Of a DNA stretch of 64,000 nucleotides, positions 1-13,100 are shown piece after piece. Under the pieces are notes generated by a model. It had not been told where the DNA came from. It was given only the letters and a program-made list of their open reading frames with translations, and did not search any database. This stretch comes from Apostichopus japonicus (Eukaryota; Echinodermata; Holothuroidea; Aspidochirotida; Stichopodidae): contig NC_092577.1 in the NCBI RefSeq assembly GCF_037975245.1, positions 21,016,898 through 21,080,897 on the forward strand, given 5' to 3'. The translations under genes were made by a program, and so were the position numbers. Each line of letters starts with the position of its first letter. Within the stretch, counting starts at the first letter, position 1.

Positions 1-1341
1 GTAGGAAACGAGTGGTGATTTCACCCATCATTTCATTCACGTACCATATACATATCAACTGTATAGGGAGTATGTGTGGAGATTGCCAGTAGCAGAATGA
101 AAGATGTACCTCATTCATTTGACTTCAATGTTATAATTTACTGAGCATAAATTAAAGATGATCATGATGGTGGCACATTCAGTAGACTTTAATGACTGGA
201 GTTATCGGGAATTTTGCCATAATTTTTGATTGTTGCAAAGAACATGTTTTGGAAATTTTTGTAGCTGCGTATAATTAAATCAACAGGGAAACATGTACAG
301 AGGACTTCATCATTATCTGTTATGAATTTCAAAATAAAAAGAAACCTGAATTGTGATATGAAGCAAGAGTTCAGTAGGTGAATTGTTGTTATAAACGAAG
401 TATCCGATAAAATTTCCTAGGCAGTAAGTACATTCATATGCAGTACATAAGTGAAGTACGAACAAAGCCATTGCCTTTTGTCCAAAAGTCATCCCCAATG
501 AACCCATCTGCTTATTTAAACAACATCCATTTGAGTAAAATATGTTACTTTTTTCATGAACAAGAAGACTTCCCTTTCTATACTGTTGCTTCTATGCTGT
601 AAGTCTACAGTGTTAGTTTCTGTCATCAATATAAAAAAAAATACTTTGAAGTTCCATTCAAAGATTAATTTGTAACATTTCAAATGCTTATAATAAATAC
701 CGTTGTGCCAATTGTGTGCTTCCTATATCAGTTAGGTGTAACCCTGTCATCTCAATGACAGATCCCATGGCAATTTTCTGACTATCAATCACTCATCCAG
801 GTACTTATAGATCTGTTCCCCATCCCACAATCAGAGGTGATGAAAATGGTTACCAGGCCTTTTATAGTCTCCTCACAACTACTATCAGCTAGATCACTGC
901 ATGTGACTTGCATCTCACTTCAGAGATTTCCCATTGGACTTCCGTAACAGTTGGGTTTGAAGAAGTCAGTAATAGGTGTGGTAATGAACAAACAAATTGG
1001 TATCAGAGTCTCAGTGTTAGTTACAATAAAAACAATTGAATGTTTAGCAATTTTCTGAACAGTTATGTTATGAAATGCACAGTTTTAATACTCTTATGTC
1101 ACCCAATTTTGCATTTTTGACCACCCCCCCACACGTAACCTAGCATTAACTATATGGAAAAAGCTCTTTTGCTTCACCACTGCTCTGTAACAATGTTTCC
1201 TTTTAAGAGTAAGTTGGTAGTTGAATCAAGAAAAAGCTTGTTACCTATATGCTAGTGTACCTTAATCATATCCAAGTTTTATCATTGTAATCATGTAAAT
1301 GTATTTTGTTATTTTTAATTGGACTGTCAATTCATGTTCAG
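1..1341. other. AT-rich sequence without recognisable exon
   Basis: I see no coding exon, RNA gene or clear repeat here. It ends in a plausible splice acceptor (ttcatgttcag) in front of the integrase zinc-module exon, so it is most simply an upstream intron of the integrase/USP gene. The true 5' end of that gene must lie further left, because the first recognisable exon already starts inside a domain. Confidence 0.5.
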
Positions 1342-1544
1342 TTCACGATAATTTATTCATAGGTGGTCACTTTGGACGTGACAAAACACTAGAAAAGGTG
1401 ACAAGCAGATACTACTGGCGTGGGATTGCGAATGATGTATTAGAATATGTGAAGCAATGTGAGGCATGCCAAAAGAGTAATAACACCTTCGACAAAAAGG
1501 TGGCCAAACTTCATCCAATACCAGTGACCAGTGTATGGCACCAA
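1342..1544 (+). CDS. Integrase exon: HHCC zinc-binding module
   Basis: The exon begins [15 protein letters not shown] and carries the second His pair partner plus C-x2-C (CEAC), the H-H-C-C pattern of retroviral/Gypsy integrase N-terminal domains. It includes RYYWRG, a typical family signature. The donor CAA|GTAAGT leaves phase 0, so WHQ joins directly to VGVDMIGPL in the next exon, exactly as in contiguous Gypsy integrases. Translation past 1544 is intron. Confidence 0.8.
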
Positions 1545-4500
1545 GTAAGTCCAATGCCAATTGACTTTGCTGTTGCATCTCTTTATTCGGGCTTCTTTCT
1601 TCCATATTTCACTAAGCTGGTGACTTGTATGGATGCACTGTCTGGAATTGAATTCAAGAATTTTCAGGCTTAGTCTGTCCGATATTTATTTCTTAATTGA
1701 AGCAGATAAAGTATTACTTTGAGTATATTCTTTCACACTAAAAATCCCATATGGGGGTCACAATATTTTTGGGAGGGCTCGTGCCCCCCCCCCTCCCCAA
1801 GGACACCCCTGGTGACCCACTGGATTCCAGCACATATCATTAATAACATAGGGCTTCCTTGATGGTTGCCAGTTATTTCAGTCCAAGAAGGTCTTTGTGG
1901 TTAAAAGTTCAAGAATGTAACCCCCTCCTTTTTTTTGGCCTTCTGAGTCACTACTTAGACTGCTTTTGTTGTCATTTATCAAGATAACACAGTCTCCTGT
2001 GTGTGTTTTGGGAGTATAAATTGTTTCAGCACTCCATGATAGTTGGGTGGATGGCAGACAAAATTAAAAAAGGTCAAGGAATGGCCTCAACTTCCCACCT
2101 GGACAGCTTATGAGGATAAATCAAAAGTGTCAATATAGTGCAACATAAGTACAGGGTCATGAGGCCTACCTTAATTGTTGCCAATGGCTTACATCAAATG
2201 ACACATTTGACACTTTAATGACCAATATACACTTCATGGTGATGAATTCAAACAACTATAACTATATGTTGAATTCTGAAGAACTTGTTGTTTCTTGAAT
2301 TGGTCACATGGCTGTTGTGGTGCTAACATGATAAGCGAGTAGGTATCATGTTGCTAATAAACAGCCACCAAGCTTTGTGCTGAAAAGGACATGTGAGTGA
2401 GTAGTAATACTTTTAAATCAAGAAAAGCCTAAATCATGCAATTTAAATTACAATTTCAAAAGTTTCACTGTCCAGTATCCAAGTGTTTGCAAAATTTGAT
2501 ACAGCTTTCTGTTCTGTACGAGAATTGTTAATGGTGTGTACATTATTAGCAGTGTAAGAATTGTCGAGAACAAACTTAAAGACTATATCTATAACCATGA
2601 ACAATCTACATATCTCAACTATCTATTTCTATAACCATGAACAATCTATATATCACAACTTTCTATTTCTATAATATACCTCTTTAACTATACTTTGTAA
2701 ATATTATTGCTATGGAGATGGAATTCTTGGGCGTGAGCCAGTGAAAGTCCGAAAGTTGGTGCTTATGTAGGTCAGGCAGGATGAAGGAGAGATAAGGGGA
2801 GATGGGGGTCAAGAGGGGTTAGGGATGTGTGTGTGTGTGTTTCTACAGTGTATGCTATATGTACAGACTACTTTATGATATTGTGTGAGAGGAAGGGAGT
2901 TCACTTTGACTTGGAATATTGGCCTTGTGTTGTTGTGCTGGTTGTTGGGAAATGAAGGGTGTGGCTGAGAGTGAAGTGACTGCAAACTGATAAAGACCTG
3001 AGAGATTGAGTGAAGGAGTTTGGGACTGGAGTAGTGAAGGAATAAAAGTCACAGAACATTATAAATATTCTCTATTCTTATCTTTGAAATTCCACGCTTC
3101 CGCATGAAACTTTGCAGCTTTGTCGGGACTAAACTAACATCGATCCTCTACCCGACAAGAATACCCGCTTAAGCACATTCAGTCATCGAGTAGTCTTTCG
3201 TTAAATTTCAATGAGTATATATCAGCATGATTGGAAATCCTTAATAGCAGTATTTTGTCTACAAAACTCAGACATAAATCACTTGAACATCAATTGGTAT
3301 GATTGTGTATGGTTCTGAATGCTATTTCACTTCTTTTTAAGGTCGGTGTGGATATGATTGGACCCCTTCCAGAGACCATTAGTGGAAATAAGTATGTAAT
3401 AACACTGTGTGATTATTTCTCAAAATGGCCAGAGGCCGTTGCCGTAAGGAACAAAACAGCCAAAACCGTCGCAAACTTTCTGTTTGAAACCATGGCCAGG
3501 TAAATATCCATCTACTTTTGTTTCTACTTTACATAGCATACTTATAAAATTAGTTATGTAGACCTGCATTTGCACTCTGTTGCGCCTGTGACCCAGAAAG
3601 CGGCCAAATGGTTACAGGAATTTCTTGAGTTGTTTTTTAAGTTAATGTCAAGAAAATGTTAGTGGGATGACAGTCAGTGCATCTAAAACAACATGTTATG
3701 ACAGTGTTTAACTTACTTTTATTTAAATCGGTGCTAAAATAATCTCCTGAATAGACCACGCAGCCACTATGAAGATGCCAGTAGTTCACTACATTGCTCG
3801 TAATCAGTACTTTAACAATATATTGAAATGTTTCCATTTATTTAGATTTGGATGCATGAAAATTGTAATATCAGACCAGGGAGGAGAATTTGTGAATGCG
3901 GTGAACAAGTCCCTGTTTGACATGACAGGGGTGGACCACAGGGTTTCCTCCAGCTACCACCCACAGACCAATGGGCTGGATGAAAGGTTCAATCAAACTT
4001 TGCAAAGGGCACTCATCAAAGTTGTCAACAATAACCAAGATGACTGGGATGAAATGCTGTCCTCAATACTTATGGATTACAGAACAGCCAAACATGCTTC
4101 AACGGGTCTTTCACCATTTGTTGTGATGTTTGGAAGGTTTGTAATAATTCAAACCTACCATTGCAGAATAGAGATTTACATTTGCTAAGGCCATATACAC
4201 AGAAAAGGCAATAAGGGACAAGAGAGTTTGGACAAATCCTGCATAGCTACACCAATCCTCTATAAGATAAAATCTAATTTGACACATCCCAGGTCCTGGG
4301 AAAAACCGCTAAATAGAGGACCATCAATAACCCTTTTTAAGTTACAATACCTAAACAAATAATATTAACCCTGTATATGGTACACTCTTCAGCAGGTAAA
4401 AAAGAACATTCATTAAACTGTTAATGCATGCCCATTAATTTAAAAGATACATGCAATTAATGCCACTGACATGGCTTTGTTTTTCATATACTTAGTATAT

Positions 4501-7091
4501 ATATCATGATTGGATGGTATGCAATTTGGACCTATAGCAGCACAAAATATACTTCTGTTTTATATTTGTGCTGGTTCGAGTATGTGATGTGAATCAAATT
4601 TATGGTTCCATGGTCTATAATAGTGAAAATAAAATATTTGAAACTTTATATATTATTCAGTCAAGAAAGTGTTGTGAATAATCGATTGCTAATTTATCTC
4701 AATATATCCAGAGAGCCATTGTTACCAGTCGACATTGAAGAATCAATGGTCCACCCAGAATCTCCTACCGACTGCAGCGATGCACAGCAGGAGAGGGTTT
4801 ATCAATCCATGGCACAGTCGCGGGAAAAAATCAAAGGTGTTGTGAAAGGAAATATCAGCAAAGCCCAAGAACGACAAAAAAAGAATTTTGATAAGAGGCA
4901 CCAATCAGAAAAGGTAATTACATAGTACTATGTTGTGCATTAAAATCTGCACTGTAGTTAAATGAATGGCAACATATGCATTGTATTATGATGTTTACAT
5001 ATATCTGCTGGATTTTGTTTTATTCAGAACTTCAAAGTTGGTTCTAGTGTTCTTGTCCGGAATGCTAGGAAGGATGTCCGTAGAGGAGGAAAACTAGAAA
5101 ACTCTTGGCTTGGGCCGTACATAGTGAAGGATGTGAACGAGAAAGGGCTGTTTACACTAATAAACAGTTCCACAGGCCTTCCTTTGAAGAAGAAATTTAA
5201 TTCCATTTTACTGAAAGAATTTCACAAAGTAAGATTTCTTTGCAGTCTTTTTTTTTGAGGGTGGGGAGGGGGGATTGGCATGATTCCTCCAGAATTTCCT
5301 TAAAAATAATCAGCAACTTAATGACTTAGTAATTTGCTGGCTTATGTGAGGGTAACAGGCTGTAGCTGTCTTTACACAATAAATCAATTTCCACATAATG
5401 CATAGTTGATTTTCCATATTTTGAAAAGAATAATATTAAGAAAATGTCCCTTAACATATTACAAAATTCAAAAGGGAATTGTGATATAATATCATTGTGG
5501 AAATGTTGCTGGACCATTTCAAAGTTGTTGTTATGGCAGAGATGATATACTGCTTAAATATTCATGGTGGTGGCAGCAACCCAATGAGATTCCTGGCTTG
5601 CAGCTGACATCAGGAACTTGGCCAAAGTTGGTTGAGTTGATAATCAAACACACTGTCTAGACTGAGTTTACAGGAAGACCAGCCATCAAATTACCATTTC
5701 CCCAAAGAGTGGTGTAGCTGGGAATTAACCACATTGCACTTTGCATGTGTGGTTGGAGTATTAATTTTATACATAAAAACACTTCATGAAGTCACATTTA
5801 TTCTTTCATCAACATTGATTCTATCATCACATTAATCCTCATAGATGCATTTCCATAATAGGGACTGATATCGACCGTCTTAGATTTCCTTGAGTTTTGA
5901 AAAAAATGTGGATAAATATTATACATACAGTATATTGGATAGACAAAATAGGTACAGAACATATGTGTTAAAGGTCTTGCCACAAAGGCCAGTGTCGTCA
6001 GCTCAGCATTATACAAGTATGGAATTAATAGTTGTGTTACATGGCCTGCAGATCTCAGGACGTAACAGATACAGGGATATTGTGACGACGGCCAGTTTCT
6101 TAGGACAAAATCATCACACTTCATTAACTTTGCTATATGGTGCCATGTTTTACAGATAAAAACGTCCTAATTAAGGAAAGTGTAAGTATACTTGAGTTTT
6201 CAAATTTGCTTGCAATGATATAGAATCAATAACTTCTATGCATGGAATATTTTCAATATATATCACCCAGATGGTATATTTGCAGTGGTTGGATAAGTTG
6301 GTACATGGCTCTGAAAATTATTACAGTATACTGTATACCAGCTATACTTGTAATACTGTACCCATGCTATTGGTATACATCTGCCTTTATTGTTCTTTGC
6401 AAATAACCATCCAATATATGAAAACCAATTTAATACTGTATAGCTAATCATATCGATTCTCTTAAATAATTTTAATTAATCGTTAACCCAATTAATAATT
6501 CAATTAATTGACTGATCACTCAATCAATCCATAATTACACTCCAGCATTTAAAGAAGTATAATTTAGTTCAGTACTGTTCCACCACATGAACCTTTACTT
6601 TCTCATTTCAGTTACATCTACTAATGAGTAACATGACTTACACCCGTAGGATAACATTCATGTAATAAATTACATGGTAGTCCACATCAGTTACTATAGA
6701 TGTTAAATACACAAATGACAGTTTTGTCATGAAGTTTGCAAATTCACTGAAAAATTGTAACATTATGATTGCATTTATGATTTCAACCTCATAACTAATC
6801 TTGCTTTGATCCAGCATGGAAAAGACTTACCTCAATTGCTTCTTGCAAGGTATGTCGATATCGAGTGATGGACAACCTCAAAATAACTCTCTCATGAACT
6901 CATCTGATCAACATTATCTTGAATTTGGTATGACCTCTATGTAGTAACATGTTCCTTAATTAACAAAAGTAGTAACATGTTCCTCAACAAAAAAAACAAA
7001 CAAATTTGTATTAAATATCAAATAAATATCTCTGGGCTTATTGAGATCATTCCCATTTTTTTTATTGCAAGAAAGAATTCAGTAATGAAAG

Positions 7092-7130
<39 letters not shown>

Positions 7131-10100
7131 AGACGGCATTAATTCCAGGTGAAGAGTGCTCAATATACCTGGGTATAGAGCTGGTTATAGATATAAATAA
7201 TGTACGCATAATTCTTCGAAGAAGCATGAAACTCAAGTAATAGCGCAAACTTTGTACGAGTGTGCATTATTTATATCTCTATATATATATATCTCTATAT
7301 ATATATCTCTATATATATCTCTATATATATATATCTCTATATATATATATATCTCTATATATATATATATATGTCTATATATATATATATATATAGAGAG
7401 ATATATATATATAGATATATATATATATATGTATATACAGTATGACCTGTGCTGTCAAAGGTTGTTGAATGTCATCCTTGATAATTTTAATTATTCTATT
7501 TCAGAAACCTGAAGCCAGTATCATCAGTACAAACACACCAAATGAGGTAAGCAGCCCAAGTTTGAATATGATAAAATTATGCAGTAGAAGAAATTTGACT
7601 TAAGGGTAGTCTGTATAGGCCAAAAATTATAGCATGCTTTTCTGAAGATTTCAAAAAGTATTTTCTTGGACATCCTTGTGTCCAGACTGGTTTCTGACAT
7701 TCTAAATGAACACACAAGATAACTGAATATTTCAGTGAGGAAATGCCTCCAGGGTGGTTGACAGTTGACAAATATTTAAAAAATGTGACCGTATTTGAAC
7801 TTTTGGCATATTTGGGGCCAAACAAACCTCTGCCCCCCTGCACATTTCTCCACCCCAACCTCTGTTCTATATTTCTCTTTCACAATATATGTTACCTTCT
7901 TACAGGGAGAAACATGATCAAGGTCAATACAGCCCCACAGTTATTGCATATATATCCAACTTGAGACAAGTTTCTTGCAAGGAATACAGATTTTTTCTAT
8001 TTCAAATTGAGTTTTCTGTTTAATTATTTTTTGGATATTGATCCATGTTATTGTGATTTCCTTGATCGTGGAAAATCACTGGCCATGCTTGACAAGTCAC
8101 ATTAAATATTGTTAAATGTTTTTTTTATTTCAGGAACAAAGCAATCTTGTTACTGTAAAGGTAAGTAACCTAAGACAACCCATGCGGCTTTAGAAATAAA
8201 TTCATTAAGGCAGGGATTGCAAGCTACGAACTTGCAAGACTTCATGTGACTTGATCCACCGCTCCCCACCTGGATATGTTGACAAATATTGGTAGTTGGC
8301 TTTCGTGGAGTGCAGACGTGTTTTTCGCTCTCGTTCTCGCTCTACATCTGATAATTTTTTTTCACTGTACTGTACTGTGCTATATTTCCCGCCAGGCGGG
8401 TGTGCGCCAGTTCGTATATCGTATATCGTTATCGTATATAGTCATCGTATATTGTATTTTATCCAACCTATCTTTAGTTTGTTTTGTTACTCCTCTGTGG
8501 CCCAGCCACCTTCGGTATCATGGCATCGCGCCGTGATTCCAAAATTGTTAAGTTAACCTTCACCGGTGAACAAGCGGTTCCACCGGTGCAAGTTTTTAGT
8601 ATTTTAAAGAGTAAGGGTGTTGTTGTGCCTGGAGAGGTTGATGCGTTGCAAGCTCTCCAGGGTCGTAATACTTATGATGTACGTTTTACAAGTGACGTGA
8701 CCCGGCAGAAGGGTGTCACGTTGCTGAGTGGGGTTGAAGGTTTGACAGTTACTCCATACGAGCGTTCCGTATGGGTAACTGTCATCCACGTAGGACTAGA
8801 GGTGCGTCAGGAACTTGTCGCAACTGTTTTAGGTCGGTTTGGGGCTGTGAAGGCCATCAAAATGTGCTCCTACGCACAGGCCCCTGGGGTGTTGAACGGG
8901 CACCGACAGGTTCGGATCGACCTCAAGCAGGACATTCCCTCCTTCCTTTTTACTGCCGGGCATAAAGCTCACGTGCGTTACCCCGGTCAGCCCCGTACCT
9001 GCTTCAGGTGTGGGGAGACCGGGCACGAAGCCAAGGGCTGCCCAAACAAAAAGTGTGGGCGCTGCCTTCGTCTTGGGCATGATACCTCTGCTTGCCCAAG
9101 CGAAGTTGTGTGCTCACTCTGTGGGAAGGAGGGGCATGTTTTTCGCGCTTGTCCCTCCTCTTATGTCTTTATGACAAAGAGTGGGGGTCAATCAAAGGCG
9201 CCAAGTTCTGGCGCACCTACTGCCTCGGAGGAAGCTCCACGCAAAGAGGGGGAACCGGCTGCACCTAGTTCACCCTCCCCCGTAGTTGCAGACCCCAACC
9301 CCGTGCCCGCACCGGGAAAGTCTCCACCAGCTTCCCCTATCAGCTCGTCCAGTTCCGTCCCCAGTCCGCCGCCGGTATCGCCAGATCCGGAGACTCTGTC
9401 CGACGGCGACTCCGGGGACTCGATGGTCATCGGGTCTCCGGAGGCTCTGTCTGACAGCGACTCCGGGGGCTCGGTGATCGTCGAGCCAAAACGTGCCACT
9501 GGGACGAGCTGGTACGACGAGATGGGGGAACCCTCTCTAAAAAGGTCGGCCTCAAGTGACGACTCGGACGACGATATGTCGTCTAGAGCGCGCTTGAAGC
9601 TTACAGAATCGTCGTCGGCGTAGTTTTGCCCCATTGCCCTCTCATGGCCCATACATTTTCAGTTGCCACTTTGAACGTGAATGGCATGAGGGATCACCGC
9701 AAGCGCAGTCGCATTTTCCAATATTGTATTTCAATGGAGGTCGACTGCGTTTGCCTGCAAGAAACACATATTTTGGAACAAGATGTCCCTCTATGGGCTT
9801 ATGAGTGGGGTGGTGGGCTGCATGCTTCGTTTGGTTCGTCTTCATCCTGTGGCACTGTCATCCTTTTGTCACCTCGTCAGGCGGGTTGTGCCACTAGGGT
9901 GGAGACGGATCACGAGGGCCGATTGGTTTGCATTCTTTTCAAGTATCCACAGGGTAACATCTCCCTCTGCAATGTGTATGCTCCCAATCGGCCTTCTGCT
10001 AGACGAGAATTTTTTAACACGCTGCCTTCCTTTGTTCCTGGTAGTGCACCATGTGTCATGGTCGGAGACTTTAACTGTGTCCCAGACTCGGGTCTTGACA

Positions 10101-13100
10101 GACTCGGGTCTTGACAGACTCGGGGCTTCTGTGTCTGCTAGTCCTGACGCTGGGATCACAGAATTGGACAGATTCACTTCGGCACACCTTTTAGCCGATG
10201 TGTGGAGGCATATGCACCCGTGTAGTACGGTGTATACGTGGGTGAGGCCTAACGGAGAAGATGCCTCCAGGATAGATCGAGTGTATGCGCCCGTAAGTTT
10301 TACATTTTCGGGTTGCGAGACGCTCAGCTGTCCGCTCTCTGACCATGACACTGTGGTAGCACGTTTTGTTTTGCCTTCCATTTTCCCCATCGGGCGGGGC
10401 CTATGGAAGCTTAACTGTCGGATTCTTGGCGAGGCAGAGTTCCGCCAGGGTTTCGAGACCAGGTACAAAGGATGGCAAACATTGAAGCCGGCCTTTGCTT
10501 CTACATCCCAATGGTGGGATGATGTCAAGTTGCGCATCAAACGCTACGCAATTCAGTATTGCGTGACCCGCGCACGGCGTCGAAGAGAAATATTCTCGAA
10601 GCTGTGCGCGGAGGTGAAGTTTGGCGACCCTTCGGCTGTCATCGCTTTGCAGACTTATCTCGATGAAAAGTACCACGGTGCCCGCGTCAGGGCCCGTGTC
10701 GAAGCGGTGGAAGCCGAGGAGCGCCCTTCACTGAGGTTTTACCAGTCCGTTAGCTCATCGGCAGGTGACAGACGCGTCCCGTCTGTGCGCGCTACTGATG
10801 GGACCGTGGTAAGTGACCCTCACGGCATTGTCCGCGTATATAAAGAGTATTATTCGAGTTTGTTTACGCGTGGCAATGTCGACTTGTCGGCACAGGCTGA
10901 TTTATTGAGGGGAATCTCAAAAACCGTTCCCCACGATGTCAATGATATTTGGGGGGGGGGGCGGAATAACCACTGTTGAGCTTTGGAAGGCGCTTTCGAA
11001 GATGAAGAATGGCAAGTCCCCGGGTTCGGACGGGCTTCCGAAGGAGTTCTACCGAACCTTCTGGGCAATAATAGGACCCGACATCAGAGCCGTCTTCGAG
11101 GACGCCTTCCAAAACGGACTGTTAAACCAAAGTCAACGTATGGGCATGATTACTTTGCTGCCCAAGTCTGGGGACCCCTTGGATCCCCGTAACAAGCGTC
11201 CGATCACCTTGTTAAATGTGGACTACAAGTTGCTGGCTAAGGCTTTGTGCAACCGCCTTGCACTGGCTATGCCGCATCTTGTGGGTGATCTCCAGACTTG
11301 TGCAGTGAAGGGTCATTGCATTGCAACTTGTGGTTGATGCGCGACTTGACCGACTTTGTTATTGAGCGTGATCTGCCATGTGCATTGGTGTCTCTGGACC
11401 AGCAGAAGGCCTTTGACATGGTGGATCGCGGTTTTTTAATGAATGTATTGGAGACGTTTCAGTTGCACCCAAATTTTCGTAACTGGATTTCTGTTTTGTA
11501 TGAAGAAAGTTTCAGTTCTGTTATCGTAAATGGGTTTTGTTCGGAGGTTTTTAACGTAGAGAGGGGGGTGCGCCAGGGGTGCCCTCTGTCTCCATTACTT
11601 TATGTTTTGTTTAGCGAGTCCCTCTCTCGTCTTTTGGAAAGGGACTCCAGACTTGTTCCATTCGTTGTGCCAGGGGGTGCCAAAGTGAAATGCGCTCAAT
11701 ATGCAGATGACGTGACATGTGTTGTTTCGAGTCTGGGCTCCTTTCGCGCACTCTCGCAGGATTTATCTATTTTTGAGAGAGCTACCGGGCCGAAGTTGAA
11801 TCCAGAAAAGACAAAGGGCCTTCGTCTTGGTAGCTGGAGATACAGAGACCATTCGGTGCGTCGTGGTCGGATCAGAATATCAAAATTAATGGTATATGGT
11901 TCGGCTACGATGCACCTGGTGATGTCACCTGGAGCGAGAGGGCTGAGGTATTTGAGAGCAGGCTCGAAACCTTTGGCACCCGCTGGCTTTCGATCCTTGG
12001 GAAAGTCACCGTAGTTAATCGTTTTGTTTCGCCCATCTTGTGGTACCCGGGCGCGGTGTATCCAATTCCGCGTCGCGTCCTGGTGCGGTTGGAGAGCGAT
12101 ATTTTCATTTATTTGGTCGGGTGGTACAGAGCTTGTCAAAAGGGCGGTAATGTAGCAAACACTGGAGAAGGGTGGGTTAGGGGTGGTTCATCTGGGAAGT
12201 AAGTTAACTTAGTTTGTTATTTAAGCAGTTGTTTGTAGCGGTAACTGACCCAGGGTTGCCTTGTTCATATTTTGGGGCGGTTTGCACCTGCGTCGATGGG
12301 TCCCGGCGCTGTTTAGCAACAGAGAACCGCATAGTAGTACTCCAAACAGGGTGGTGCGTGTCATTTGCTCCGCTCTGATTGAGTTGCCCCCTGTTGACCT
12401 GTCACAGCCGGCCCTCGTTCACAGTTCGTTGCGGGATAGGGCCTTGAATGCATTTTTTGTACAGGGACGTCATCCTGTCGAAGTATGGCGTTCGGTGCAT
12501 TCAAGGCTGAATGGTTGCAGGCTCCGTGACCTTGCATGGAGAATTGCACACGGTGCCTTGGTGACCAATCTGAAAAGGTATCACTGGCGATTGGGTGATG
12601 GACTGTGCCCGAGGACCGGCTGTGACAGCTTAGAGAGTACTGCTCATGTTTTTTGGCATTGCCCCTTTGTTTTGAACTTGTGGGAGTGGTTTCAGTCCTG
12701 GACCGACCGTTTAACGGGAGACCGTTCCTGGTCGGTAGGACAGGGTTTTGTTTTGTATGGATTAGATCCTCCAGTTTGTTCCGTTGCTGTGTTGCAGCGT
12801 ATTATTTATGTTTGTTCTGTTGTAAGAAAACTTATTTGGAGGAATAGATGTGATGTTGTTTTTAGGGGGAAATTTGCCAGTTGGCAGGCAGTCCTGGAGG
12901 CGGTGAAGTCTGACATTCGCCTTCAGGTTGAAGGCGATTTTCGCCGTTTATCTAGGGCTGCCTTTTTTGGACGGTGGTGTGCTGGGGAAGGGTGTTTTGT
13001 TTCGCTGCGTGCTGGTCGTCCTTTTGTAGTTTTTTAATATTTCAGTGGGGGGCGTTTACAGTGCCAGGACCATATCCTTGACAAAATCGTACGCCTCGCG

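Noticed and set aside
1299-3500. An ordinary Ty3/Gypsy retrotransposon
   Set aside because: No LTR, gag, protease, reverse transcriptase or RNase H is seen, and the integrase is divided by well-formed introns.
6816-6850. A 35-bp segment bounded by AG and GTATGT as an extra linker exon
   Set aside because: Including it shifts the frame and brings a stop in the 8134-8160 exon.
7252-7512. Tyr/Ile/Ser-rich open frames
   Set aside because: Translation of the TA/ATATCTCT microsatellite.
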